Part shown: piece after piece, positions 12,483 through 23,686 of the stretch | How positions within the stretch are numbered: position 1 is the stretch's first letter | Layout of the letters: each line of letters starts with the position of its first letter | Assembly (NCBI GenBank): GCA_907164885.2 | Contig: OU015501.1 | Span: 63,852,193 to 63,916,192, forward strand | Direction: 5' to 3' | Length of the DNA: 64,000 bases | From: Dolomedes plantarius | Taxonomy: Eukaryota; Arthropoda; Arachnida; Araneae; Dolomedidae | The notes under the pieces: model-generated | What the model saw: the letters and a program-made list of their open reading frames with translations, nothing else | Told to the model about the DNA's origin: nothing | The model's database searches: none | Position numbers and translations under genes: made by a program

Positions 12483-15217
12483 TATAATTAGGAAAATGCT
12501 CTGAAATATTTTTATTTTAGTTTTTTATTAAATAATCCGTCGCACTAAGATCTAAAAGGGATAGAGTTCGGCACAAATGCCTATATTACATGACGGAATG
12601 AAAATGCATTGCAGTTGTACTGAAAAATATCTTTTCATATAGTTGCTAAATTTGTAATGATGTTAAAAATGTCATTTAATCAATCAAAAATAAGGAATTG
12701 ATGGTAAAGGCACTTTACAATTCTGTCAATAAATATAAATTACAAATTAGCTTGAAATGTACACTGCAATTTAAGTTTAAGTGAATAACTTGTAACGTCT
12801 CGAAACTTTGCGTCTCGAAACATGTCATACATGTCATACAGAACATACATATACATAATAAAAAATTTGAGACTGCAGGCAATAATATAAAGGTGACCCA
12901 TATAAACGGAAGTTCAAAGATAACGTCTGTTTTTCGTCAGCGCCAATATTGTCATTAAACAAAAGACAGATTCTGGAAAGTGCAATTTTGAAAACAAATA
13001 CACTCTGGCGCCGGGCATTCTTTCAAATCCATGGAAGAATATTGAATGTAACAAAAATAAAAAAACAGCTATCTTTAAACCTTCAGAGTCACCTATAGCA
13101 ACCAGAAGAGAAGAAATAACGAAGAAATAGTCCTGAGTGAAAACAGTCATGAGATACAATTGGTGGCAATAAAGCAATAGATGTTTAAACTAACATAAAA
13201 GAGTAAGAGAAGATAAAATACAAATTAAGAGTAGTTATTTGTTAAAACTAACCAAAGTGTACTAAAAAATGCTAATTAATATTTTCACTAGGCTTAAAAA
13301 ATTACATAACAGTTAATATTGAAATTTAGGTGTAAGAATTAACGAAGTGTTAATACTCTGAAATCTAAGGCAGAGATGCCAAATTAGTGTAATAAAGACA
13401 AAAGAAGAAAATTCAAGTTTAAAAAATATAAAAATAAACAAATAATTATTATCATAAAATATCATTATTTATGATAAATATCCTAAAAAGGTTTAATCTA
13501 TCTTCTATGAACTAAACAATTTACCTATTAATTTCATCAACAATATGAGATTTGCAGTTAATGGTTACAAACTGTTAAGTTAAAACAACAAGTTATGAAG
13601 TTGATAATGCTATTGCTTATAATTCTGAAGTTTTATGAATAATTGCCTCCTTTAAATTTTGCGCTAGTAGTCCTTAGCTGAAATATTCAATTTATTATGG
13701 AAAATATATTTTAAATGCTCTACATAAGTCAATTATCCGATAAACTGTTCATAGATTGCAAACTTTTTATATGAAATTGTTTAAATATTTATATAGTTTA
13801 AATATTGAGGGGGTTTCTATAACACCAAAGTTTACATTTAAATTATGAATTAAAAAAGGGTTTTAACAGATCCGAATCGACTGAACTACTTTCTATGTTT
13901 TAACCTTCAGAGTGTTTTGGTCAAATTTTTCGTATTTAACACTGAAAGCAACCCCTCGGTGGAATTTTAAGTAAATGAGATATTTTTTCTAACTGTTTCC
14001 GAAGTTGATTTATTTTAGCTAATATCTGTTTTTTTCTAATTATCAGTACCTTTATTTTCAAATTTCATGTCTTGTTAACTTCCTGTTTTGTGTTTACCCT
14101 TTAAATTCATGTTTTTCTACAAAGGATTGTAATGCTTAGCTGTGTCTTTAGCAGTTGCAATAGATGAAACGGTGAACTTCGGCTGGCGTCTACTGACTTT
14201 TGATATTCTATGTGGTGTTTACTTTTATGTTAATTATTTCGTTGTCTGGAACTATTCTTTCAATCGAGTTGAAGGGATATGACGGGATAAATTTACTAAC
14301 TCTCCATCTCGAATTTTTTGTTTTTAAGCAATTTTGTATCGGCATGTGTAGCATATTTAAGCGCAAGTATTCCACATGTATTTTTTATCTAAAATATTTT
14401 GATGATTTCTTATAGTAATATTTTCTATACCTTGCAACATTTAGTGGTTTTTCTAAACTATCTGAAACAGAAACATTTAAATTGTTGTAGATTTAATGTA
14501 GGAATACGCTCCTCAATAACGGTTCACCGGGAAGAAAAAAAAGTGTCCGTCCTGCGTCACGAGTTATAATTTTGGCAGCGCGCCAAACCCAGTAGCAGTA
14601 AACAGTTAAACAGAAAAGTACCAAAATGCGTCAGAAAAAAAAGAGGTAAGCAACGATAAGAAATCCTACGTTAATAACCCGAGGTAGTTTCGTTAGAAGA
14701 GACTACCTGAAATAATTTTTCCAGCTAGAATTGACGTTTATAAAAACCTTTTTAATGGTTGTTATAGACTAATGTCCGCTAAAAACTTTAAAAACTGTTT
14801 AGATTATTGCAAATTGGTTTTAAATACGTATTTTTAAAGGGAACTATTGAAAAGATTAAGAGTGAGCAGTTGAAAGTTTCTTTTCAACGCATTTCCTGAA
14901 GAGAAATAAATCTTATGTTGACAAATTCTTTACAAACATGTTATTTGATTTGGGATCGTTAAAGTTCCTTTTGTAAGCTACTTATTTCGTAAAACATGTG
15001 ACCAATTTTTTAACTCCTTTAAGATTACTTTGGGAATTTCTCCATAGAAAAAGGAAAAAGTGGGGTTGAAATGGAAATCTAAATAATAAATTAGGTCTAA
15101 GTAATGAAAACTATTTCTTCATTCAGTAGTGGGCTTACCACATCTTTTGGCTGATAGAATATTTGCCTGATAGCAATAATCTGTTACATTAAAAATACAT
15201 GTTTGCATGTGTGATGG
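12483..15217. other. No confident feature
   Basis: Mostly AT-rich sequence with no recognisable protein. A short CpG-bearing patch at about 14545-14650 contains an ATG (14626) followed closely by AGGTAAGC, which resembles a splice donor; it is noted as a weak finding. Confidence 0.4.
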
Positions 15218-15473
15218 GAAAAATTCAAAAGATTCTGGAGCAAAAGTAATTTCTGATGTCTACAAAAGTTTTGGTAAAACGAGGTAAATGACATTCACAT
15301 TTGTATCACAAATGTAGAGTTTTGTAAAAGAGTAAATATTCTTTTGATGCAACATATAATATAAACAGAACTTTTATGATATAGTTACAGAACTTTTATG
15401 ATACATTTTCAATGAAACATCTCTTTCACAATAAGAAAAAAATTTTTATTAAACATAGTTCAATGAAAATTTA
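15218..15473 (+). repeat. Left arm of a ~255-bp inverted repeat
   Basis: This segment (containing ACAAAAGTTTTGGTAAAAC, GACATTCACATTTGTATCAC and ATAATATAAACAGAACTTT) matches the reverse complement of 19087-19342 over its whole length with scattered differences, roughly 85-90% identity by eye. No protein or known terminus is recognisable. Confidence 0.75.
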
Positions 15474-16316
15474 TTTTTTTCATAAGATGGAAACATAATA
15501 TTTTGCACACCATGATAATAGTAAGAAAACTAGGTAAAGTGATAGACGCATACATGTTTTAAATTCAACGTTTAGGACTATTAAGAATTTAGTATGACTA
15601 TGTTATTCCAGTGAAGCTCTAAAAACATTAGGTTAAAAATTTTTTATGTAACTTTTGGCCCATGATGCATAAAATTAACGACAAATAGTCAAATTTTTTT
15701 CCAAAAGCGAAAGAATCGTTTTTCTTGATATTATAGTATCTGTCAAAGATTAAATGATTTTGTTTTGGATACAAAGGACATTTTATTAATATATACTTAG
15801 AAAACGCACCTAAGACTTAGATTAACAATATATGAAATTATAAGTGCCATGTATTTGTAAATACTTTATACGTACCATAAATGATACTATCTACATATAA
15901 GATGGTTTCCTGCTGATCGAAAGCTAGAATACCTTGCTTCTGACACTTCTGCATGATTGCTCAACCGTGTACAATAAGAAATTGCTTCAGTCGTATTTAG
16001 TGGAATTAGCGCCTGACAGTGACAGCCTGATGACATAAAAAGGTAAAAAAAAAATAGACAAAAAGATCTAATATTCTATCTTCTCTAGGGCGATAATCTA
16101 AGCATAAGACAAGTCTTGGAAACTAACGTTTAAATGGTAAGCATTTAAGCTTAGCTCCTTTATTTTTTTTTAAAGTAAGTGCAGTAGATAATACTTAATA
16201 ATTAGAATGATAAAGTTGATATACGCCTTTATGATGACTTATTTTGTATAACAATAAGAACGCATTTTTTGTAGTTTTATTAGAAGAGACATTAAAGTAT
16301 ACCAATAAAATGTGAT

Positions 16317-16317
<1 letters not shown>
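15474..16317. other. No recognisable feature
   Basis: AT-rich spacer inside the large inverted repeat; no coding frame or terminal repeat recognised. Confidence 0.5.

Positions 16318-16347
<30 letters not shown>
16318..16347. repeat. (CA)n(TA)n compound microsatellite
   Basis: An ACAC run passes into ATAT, directly left of an LTR-like unit. Confidence 0.95.
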
Positions 16348-16957
<610 letters not shown>

Positions 16958-17106
16958 AGACAGTCATGGACCGAGACAAGATGAAGACAGCGTAAGTCAG
17001 GTACTTTGAACACTTTATTTGGGTTTCACAGCATGCTGTTGGGGTAATACGCAGAGTGGAGAGAGAAGAGAAACGCATAGCGCGCGTGTTTGAAAAACAA
17101 CACTTA

Positions 17107-18828
17107 AGCTGCGTTTACATGGACAACAATAATACCCGGGATTTACCCGCTAATAGGGAAAACCTTCGAAGCCCGTTTACATGGGACCACATTTTCACCC
17201 TGCTTTTACCCGTCTTACCGGAAGTAAAGGCCGTCACATGATTCGGCGGAAGTGATCCTCATGCACCATCATTCCTTGTAAATCACGTTATGGGTTCTAT
17301 CCCAGACGGTGTCATACTTTTCCAAATTCACTGTATTGCTATTTTTAGCTTTCCATCTTCGAACTCCGCATTTATCTCGTTACGAAGTGTATGGTCCTGG
17401 GGAAGGCCTTTTTTTTCCCCAATTGCTGTTCTTTTGACCTCGTATTCTTAAATTTTAAAAATAACAACAACAAAAAAATCATAAAACTTTAAAAATCCAA
17501 AAAGATTAAAAAACTTACAAAAATATTTTTTGTATTCTTATGATATCTGCTTTTCTGGGCCTCTTAATATTATTACTTTTTTGTTTTCCGTGGATTATTA
17601 GTCTTATCTAATTTTTCTTCTAAATTTTCTTAACTTGTAAGTCTATAGTTTTTCTGTTAAAATTAACTTTTTTGCTTTAATTTAACTTTACTATTAATTT
17701 TTTTTCTTTTACCCGCGTTATTCTTACCTTAATATTTTAATTCATTACTTAAAATTTTAACTACTGAGCACTCCCACCTTGATTACATATATCTTGCTTA
17801 CAGGAGATAAAGTCGACACGACCAATGCACTCCTCTTCTAAAACACAATTACGTCTGCGTCTATTTGTTATTTAAATGCAGCATATGTCAGTCGCTGTTG
17901 ATAATTATAGAACGTTTACGATTGTTTACTGTTGTTTTTAAAAATAAATTTAGAAAATAGATAGGAAAAAAGGAATATAAGAACTAGAAGATTGATGCGG
18001 ATATTAGATATAATTGTACGATCTATGGCTTCATCGCTAAATTTAGTTTTTCCACAACAAAGAATGAGGGCAAAATTACGAAGCTCTGTTTGGTGGGAAG
18101 AAATTATTTTAAATTCCTGAAGTAATAAAGACTGGAAAGAAAATTTTCCAATCGATAGGTGCATTTTTTTTAAATTATAAGATTAATTGTAAGATACTTA
18201 TTGTTTTAATAAATCCTTTTATAAAATCAAAATGCAATTTTGATTTCAATTTTGTTTCAGTAATTTTTAGTCATGTATAAATAAAAAAATCATAAATAGA
18301 TATAAATAAATTTTTATCTGTGAATTCTAAAATAATTAATTTATAAATAAATTTTAATGTTACGTTTAATTATTGATTATACTTATTAAATTTATTAATT
18401 TTACCAGAACACTTTAAATGAAAATCTTACTGAAATTTTATTGAAATGAAATTTTATTTCTTATTTTACATACCAGATGGCAGTACCATTCTATTTATAA
18501 TGTAATTGGGGATGGTTCAGATCAAGAAATAAATGAAATCCTTCGGAAAAAAATAGGCACTTTTCTACTGTTTTCTTGAAAATTATGCGATCGTTAAGGG
18601 GTTCCAGATCCTTCCATTGATCATTTAGCTGCATTTTCATGGATTCACACAAGTTCAAATCCGCCATGTTATTTACTCCCAGCTTCGAAATGCATCATGG
18701 GTAATTAGCGGGTTTTATCCTGGGTCGAAGCAGGGTCGAAAATCCACCCTGCATTTTTCCCTATCGTAGGGAAAAAGTAAGAAACGACCCTGCTTTTACC
18801 CGGGTTTTTGGCACATGTAAACGGCACT
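17107..18828. mobile_element. PIF/Harbinger-like DNA element, non-autonomous
   Basis: The ends are AGCTGCGTTTACATGGACAA (left) and, reverse-complemented, AGTGCCGTTTACATGTGCCA (right), an imperfect terminal inverted repeat. TTA flanks both ends (17104-17106 and 18829-18831), the 3-bp target duplication typical of PIF/Harbinger. Subterminal sequences also mirror each other around CCCGGG and GGGTAAAAGCAGGGT. The 1.72-kb interior has no recognisable DDE nuclease. It contains a 58-codon frame just inside the right end (18491-18667, minus). The superfamily rests on TSD length and sequence and on TIR style only. Confidence 0.65.
18491..18667 (-). CDS. 58-residue ORF inside the Harbinger-like element, unknown
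   Basis: From ATG at 18665-18667 to TAG at 18491-18493 the frame reads MADLNLCESMKMQLNDQWKD, then LEPLNDRIIFKKTV, ending NHPQLHYK. It is acidic to neutral, predicted helical, and has no domain I recognise. It lies about 160 bp from the right terminus and points inward, where the first ORF of a Harbinger element would start, so it may be a remnant of the element's accessory protein. It could equally be a chance frame. Confidence 0.3.
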   Translation of the reverse strand: MADLNLCESMKMQLNDQWKDLEPLNDRIIFKKTVEKCLFFSEGFHLFLDLNHPQLHYK

Positions 18829-18831
18829 TTA

Positions 18832-19086
18832 GAGCGACAAGTGAGCATAACAGCGTCACTTTTCATGGTGGCGGCTAAGAGTTCTCTACCCTTTAGGCGT
18901 ATATAAAATGAATATTTTACTGTTTGACAACCTGAGGTTTGAGTTTTTTAATTGGTTGGGGTGATAGCTACCTGTTCTGAGGTTCCCACGATTCTATGCC
19001 CACCTGCTTCTGCCTGTTTGTTATAATCCACACTATGGGGCGGGTTTTGGTGATTCATTAGTTGATAATGGGCTGTAAACAACCAA
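18832..19086. other. Spacer inside the large inverted repeat
   Basis: Nothing recognisable between the Harbinger-like element and the right inverted-repeat arm. Confidence 0.5.
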
Positions 19087-19342
19087 TAAATTTTCATTGA
19101 ACTATGTGTGATCACAATTTTTTTTCTTCTTGTTGTAAAAGAGATGTTTCAATGGCAATGTATCTTAAAAGTTCTGTAATTATATCATAAAGTTCTGTTT
19201 ATATTATATGCTGCATTAAAAGAAAATTTATTCTTTTTACAAAATTCTACAGTTGTGATACAAATGTGAATGTCATTTACCTTGTTTTACCAAAACTTTT
19301 GTAGATATCAAAAATAACTTTTGGTACAGAATCGCTTTGAAT
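19087..19342 (-). repeat. Right arm of a ~255-bp inverted repeat
   Basis: Reverse-complement partner of 15218-15473. Matching starts at the AAAATTTATT end (19087 side) and fades at the AAAAATTCAAA end (about 19342). Confidence 0.75.
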
Positions 19343-19569
19343 TTTTAAGTTAACGCGACGTCCATATGGCATGGGGTAGCTGTTTTGATGTCCATATACG
19401 GTAGCCTGATCTCGGAGTGCAAGGTTTAGAAATGTCCAGTGTCTGGAAAGAAAGTCGGCAAGAAGCTAAAGGGCTAATATGCTTTTAAATTTGGTTGCTT
19501 TTGAATTGCGTCTTAGAAAAGGGAATATTAGAATAAGTGTTAAGTGAAATTTTGTATCAAGCATTTTCT

Positions 19570-19602
19570 TTATCTATCTATCTATCTATCTATCTATTTA
19601 GT

Positions 19603-19640
<38 letters not shown>
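19570..19640. repeat. (TCTA)n(TC)n(TA)n compound microsatellite
   Basis: Three simple-repeat motifs in succession; the TA part abuts the first base of the Gypsy 5' LTR. Confidence 0.95.
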
Positions 19641-19641
<1 letters not shown>

Positions 19642-19928
19642 GTGAGAATGTAGTTGGCAACACCACTGAACTACTACTTCAACTTCTACTTCTCACTACT
19701 CCGGTGCGAAGGACTTGCGCGCAAACATTATTATTGACTGAGTGATGATACTGAGCGGATATGTTCTGCAAGCTCCCGATGTTTAGCTATGTTAATGCTT
19801 TGTTTTTTTTTAATTTCATACTAAGTGTTAGTCCTGTCTTGTAAACATCGTCTAGTTTAATTAAATGTTCAAAATAATTAAGTCTAATGATTCACTTCTA
19901 AAGGAAGGAGTACTAACTCCTTCCTACA
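19641..19928 (+). repeat. 5' LTR of Gypsy-1
   Basis: It starts TGTGAGAATG and ends CTTCCTACA. It matches 25140-25427 over all 288 bp with no difference that I could find. It ends in a small hairpin (AAGGAAGGAG ... CTCCTTCCT). There is no canonical AATAAA near the 3' part. Confidence 0.95.
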
Positions 19929-19946
19929 TGGGTGCTCGGCCCTCGG
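19929..19946 (+). other. Primer binding site of Gypsy-1
   Basis: TGGGTGCTCGGCCCTCGG directly follows the 5' LTR and starts with the required TGG. The tRNA is not identified. Confidence 0.65.
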
Positions 19947-20310
19947 ACTCGAAAAATACCCCTAGCTTGAACTGAAAAACTATTTTCTTTTGATGATTCC
20001 TGGATTACTGTTGTCTGTCATTTCGGTTTTGGATACCGCCAGCGAAAACGAAAGTGATGTGCCACGGACTCTGATAATATTCTGATGGGATGACGAGAAC
20101 CGAAAACCAGAACTGTGAGTATATTCTGATCATATTGTAATTATTTGATGCATACGTTGACGCTTGTTCAAGAAAATTTTGATGATTAAGGGAATTCTCA
20201 ACTTATTGAGGATTTAAGAAAACTGAAGATATTTCAACGTTCTTTTGATGCAGGAATTTAATTGATGCTAAATTCATTTTTGATGGTCTTTGACGTTGAA
20301 TTTATCACTT

Positions 20311-20890
20311 CTGTTTTCTTGAAGAGAATTCTATTTCGATGAAATTATTTGATGATTTGATGAAAATTTCGACATTTAACTTGAAGAATCTTGTTTCCTT
20401 GAACAAACCACAACATAATATATATTTTGAAAGATCGCGAATTGAATACTTTTGAAGATTATTATATTATTATTTTGATGCATAATTTTGACGAAGCGAA
20501 TGTTTATTTGATGACAACTTTGCTTATTTGATGCGCTTTGATGTTGAACTTAATTCTGCTGTTTTCTTGCGAGAATATTTTTTATTTTGCAGAATGCTTT
20601 GATGCTTTCGATTTCACAATTTTGATACTTTCGATTTCCCAATTTTGATGCTTTTAACATTAGAACTTTAACTATTATTTTGATGCTGCATTTACATCCT
20701 CTATTTTCTTCAACAGTGATTTATTTTGAAGATTAATTTGATGAATATTTTGCTGAAGTAATATCTAACTTGATACATATCTAAATTTACGTCATCTGTT
20801 TTCTTCAACCAGAGAAATTATTTTGAAGAACTTATTATTTGATATTTGATGCTTATTTTAGTTCATAATTTTGTTTTCTTGAACAAAACC
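20311..20890 (+). repeat. Degenerate repeats in the Gypsy-1 leader
   Basis: The motif TGTTTTCTTGAA or close variants (TCTTCAAC, TCCTTGAA, TCTTGCGA) recurs about six times, at roughly 20312, 20391, 20559, 20701, 20796 and 20872. It is interspersed with many copies of TTTTGATG. The ~1.1-kb leader (19947-21079) has no coding frame, so this looks like an untranslated array of diverged ~80-170-bp units. Confidence 0.6.
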
Positions 20891-21079
20891 TGTTTTAAAG
20901 ATTACTTATTTTGATGCATATTTTGAGAATCAATATTTTATTATTGAATTGGTATTTGAGGAAATTTCGATTTGAAATTTTATTTTTGAATTTGAGTAAC
21001 TACGTATTATAATTATTGATTTTGGTTTTGAATATTTGTATATTTGTGTACTATAATTGTTTGAACCTAGTATATAGTT

Positions 21080-23686
21080 ATGGCTACTCTCAACGATTAC
21101 CCCAATATTGCAAAATCATTAAAATTTGGTGGTACGAATCAAATAAAGGTTCTACATCGTTTAATTTTTGGTACAGACGGCGACAGACAAAATCGTACCA
21201 GATTACGTAAATTTACAGGTTTTAAACAGCCATTCGTGTTGGAAGCAACGAAACAGAAAGTACTTAAAGAGTTTTCACTTAAAGACTTGATTTCTATTTG
21301 TAATCTACTTCATTTAGAATTTTCAACTGACCCAGACAAATGTGCCAATACCATTCTTATGAGTCTTAGTGATTTATCGTTATTAAAAGCAGAATTTTCT
21401 GATCTTTCGGAATGCGAAGTGAATGATGACTCACTTCCGGGTGCACGTTCATCCCAAACTAACAGCGTTATAGAGGAAAATAGATCTCCCTTTTCCCCCA
21501 CCATTGACGCAAAAGAATCTTCGAATAAGCAAAATACACACATTTCCGTTGGTGAATCAGATCAAAATTCATTGCCTTTAGTTGAAACTGCGAATCTCTC
21601 TTTCCAGTTGTTTAGTCTGAAAGACGTTGTTGATTTAATAAAACCTTTCTCGTCTCGTGATAATTACAGTGTTGAGAATTTTATATCTGACGTTGAAGAA
21701 CTTTTTTGTTTATATCAGATAAACAATCCAATTCACCAAATTACTTTTGTTAGAAAATGTTTAACTGGTCCCGCTCAAACTTTAATTAGGTCTATTCGTG
21801 GAATTACAAATTGGGAACAATTGAAGCACCATTTATTAGACGAATTTTCGGACAAAATTAACGGTATTCAGTTACATAAATTAATGGAATCTCGACGTAT
21901 GAAACCGTTTGAAACCCTACAAGAATATTTCTTAGCTATGAGAGATTTGGCACACAAAGGTTCTCTCGATGACTCCTCTCTGTTTGAGTATGTCATAAAC
22001 GGAATTCCTGATTCAACAAACAATAAAGTTATTCTTTACGGTTGTAAATCCGTCCCTGAATTTAAGGAAAAGTTGAAAATTTATGAACAAATCTTTAACA
22101 GATCACAAAATTTCAGACAAAATAATCAGAAAAAAATTGATGCTTCCTACCTCAATGTGAAAGTCGATAATACACGTAGCCCAAATACACAGCCAGTATG
22201 TTTTTCCTGTGGCTTGAGAGGTCACAAAAGCAACCAATGTTTGAATAAGTCACATGGTAAACAATGCTACGGATGTAAAAGTTTTGGTCATGTTCATGCT
22301 AATTGCCCTAAAAGTTATCGAAATTCTAAACCAAAACCTGATTCTCAAAAACCTATTTCTGATAAAACTGTAAATGCACTTTCTCCTGAAACTTCATCGA
22401 AAAATCCCATGCATGTTGACATTCAACTTGCAGGAATTCAATTGACAGCACTCTGTGACACTGGGTCACAGGCAACCCTCATCAATGAGAAAACCTATCG
22501 AAGAATTGGTTCGCCACCATTGCAGCCCACCAACATTCCCTTTTCAGGAATTGGCAAAAACCAAGTTCACAGCATCGGATTCTTTCAGGATTCCATCGAA
22601 ATTCAAACCATTACTTTACCTGCTAAAATACATGTTCTAGAGGATGACTTGATTCCTTTTGATGTGATTATCGGAATCGACTTTTTGCAGCAAACCCAAT
22701 TTACATTTGATGAAGACGGTATTCGTTTTACTCTTGATAATAACATCTTCGTTAATATTGCTAATATTCCTGATGACGAAGCTTTCCCATTTGATCTTTC
22801 ACACATTTTGAATTCTGAAATTCGTGAGGAAGTTCAAAATATCGTTACTTCCTACAAACCCCATAAAGTTCAAGACACTGAAATTAAAAGGACTATTTTA
22901 TTACAAGATGAAATCCCCGTAAATCAACGTTCTCGACGACTCCCTTTTGCGGAACAGAAAATTGTAGAAAAACAAATTCAAGATCAGGGCCAAATATGCA
23001 TGTCTGAAAAACCTCTAACATCTACTCAAGATAAGATTTCTAGGGTAGAGAAAATGGATAATCCAATTGATTTTGAACGTGATGATGATGATGATGATGC
23101 CAATGATTTAGATTCGTTTCATGATAATGATGATGGAAAATATTTAGATGATGCTGATGCCAGTGATTTAGATTTGCTTCATGATAACGATGATGATAAT
23201 GCTTTTGATATTGGAACTATCAAAGCAACTCTTGAACCAAAAATATTTGATGCCGATGATGATGCCCTTGAGAATGAATCCGTCAAAAGTGAAAAGGTTG
23301 AACCAAAATTTCAAGTTATTGAAGCTCCCAAACCCCTTGAACAAATAGCAGCTTTCCAACAACTGAAAGGCATTCTTTCACAAAACCCAGTTCTTCATGT
23401 TTTTCAACAGGGATACCCATTAGAACTCCACACTGATGCCAGCTCCTTAGGTTTTGGCGCTGTGCTCTTGCAACAATGCGATGATGGACAGTTTTATCCT
23501 ATTCATTATTTTAGCCGTAAAACTACAGTTCAACAAGAAAAATATCATAGTTATGAACTGGAAGTTCTTGCCGTTATTGAAGCGCTAAAAAAATTTCGAA
23601 ACTACTTGTTGGGAACAAAATTTAAAATTATCACCGATTGTGATGCTTTCCAAAAAACGATGCACAAAAAAAGACCTACCAGCTAA
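21080..23686 (+). CDS. Gypsy-1 Gag-protease-(acidic segment)-RNase H polyprotein
   Basis: One 868-codon frame starts at ATG 21080 (MATLNDYPNIAKS). Residues ~200-345 form a retrotransposon Gag core (including FISDVEELFCLYQI and ESRRMKPFETLQEYFLAMRD). Two CCHC zinc knuckles follow: CFSCGLRGHKSNQC (from Cys374) and CYGCKSFGHVHANC (from Cys396). The aspartic protease motif LCDTGSQATLI has its catalytic Asp at 460. The start of the RT region (RSRRLPFAEQKIVEKQIQD, to ~640) is present. All RT core motifs, including the YxDD box, are then absent. In their place is a ~100-residue Asp/Asn-rich stretch with six consecutive Asp at 668-673. RNase H resumes at about residue 755, with HTDAS (Asp786), YELEVLAVIEAL and ITDCD. 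The frame ends early because of an A-run slip at 23666-23672. Retroelement family confident; the RT loss is directly visible. Confidence 0.9.
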   Translation: MATLNDYPNIAKSLKFGGTNQIKVLHRLIFGTDGDRQNRTRLRKFTGFKQPFVLEATKQKVLKEFSLKDLISICNLLHLEFSTDPDKCANTILMSLSDLSLLKAEFSDLSECEVNDDSLPGARSSQTNSVIEENRSPFSPTIDAKESSNKQNTHISVGESDQNSLPLVETANLSFQLFSLKDVVDLIKPFSSRDNYSVENFISDVEELFCLYQINNPIHQITFVRKCLTGPAQTLIRSIRGITNWEQLKHHLLDEFSDKINGIQLHKLMESRRMKPFETLQEYFLAMRDLAHKGSLDDSSLFEYVINGIPDSTNNKVILYGCKSVPEFKEKLKIYEQIFNRSQNFRQNNQKKIDASYLNVKVDNTRSPNTQPVCFSCGLRGHKSNQCLNKSHGKQCYGCKSFGHVHANCPKSYRNSKPKPDSQKPISDKTVNALSPETSSKNPMHVDIQLAGIQLTALCDTGSQATLINEKTYRRIGSPPLQPTNIPFSGIGKNQVHSIGFFQDSIEIQTITLPAKIHVLEDDLIPFDVIIGIDFLQQTQFTFDEDGIRFTLDNNIFVNIANIPDDEAFPFDLSHILNSEIREEVQNIVTSYKPHKVQDTEIKRTILLQDEIPVNQRSRRLPFAEQKIVEKQIQDQGQICMSEKPLTSTQDKISRVEKMDNPIDFERDDDDDDANDLDSFHDNDDGKYLDDADASDLDLLHDNDDDNAFDIGTIKATLEPKIFDADDDALENESVKSEKVEPKFQVIEAPKPLEQIAAFQQLKGILSQNPVLHVFQQGYPLELHTDASSLGFGAVLLQQCDDGQFYPIHYFSRKTTVQQEKYHSYELEVLAVIEALKKFRNYLLGTKFKIITDCDAFQKTMHKKRPTS
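23000..23330 (+). other. Acidic, repeat-rich coding segment replacing the RT domain
   Basis: The segment lies inside the 868-codon frame. It begins with a GAT-repeat (six Asp codons from 23081). It then contains two related units, each with a D-L-D core followed by H-D-N-D-D: DANDLDSFHDNDDG and DASDLDLLHDNDDDNAFD. A tail follows with KIFDADDDALENESVKSEKV. It keeps the reading frame on both sides. No known domain is recognised; composition resembles a low-complexity host acidic region. Confidence 0.75.

Noticed and set aside
23640..23672. Programmed frameshift between Gypsy-1 RNase H and integrase
   Set aside because: The shift needed would be +1 inside a domain on an A-run, which is more simply a mutation or homopolymer error; kept only as a low-interest finding.
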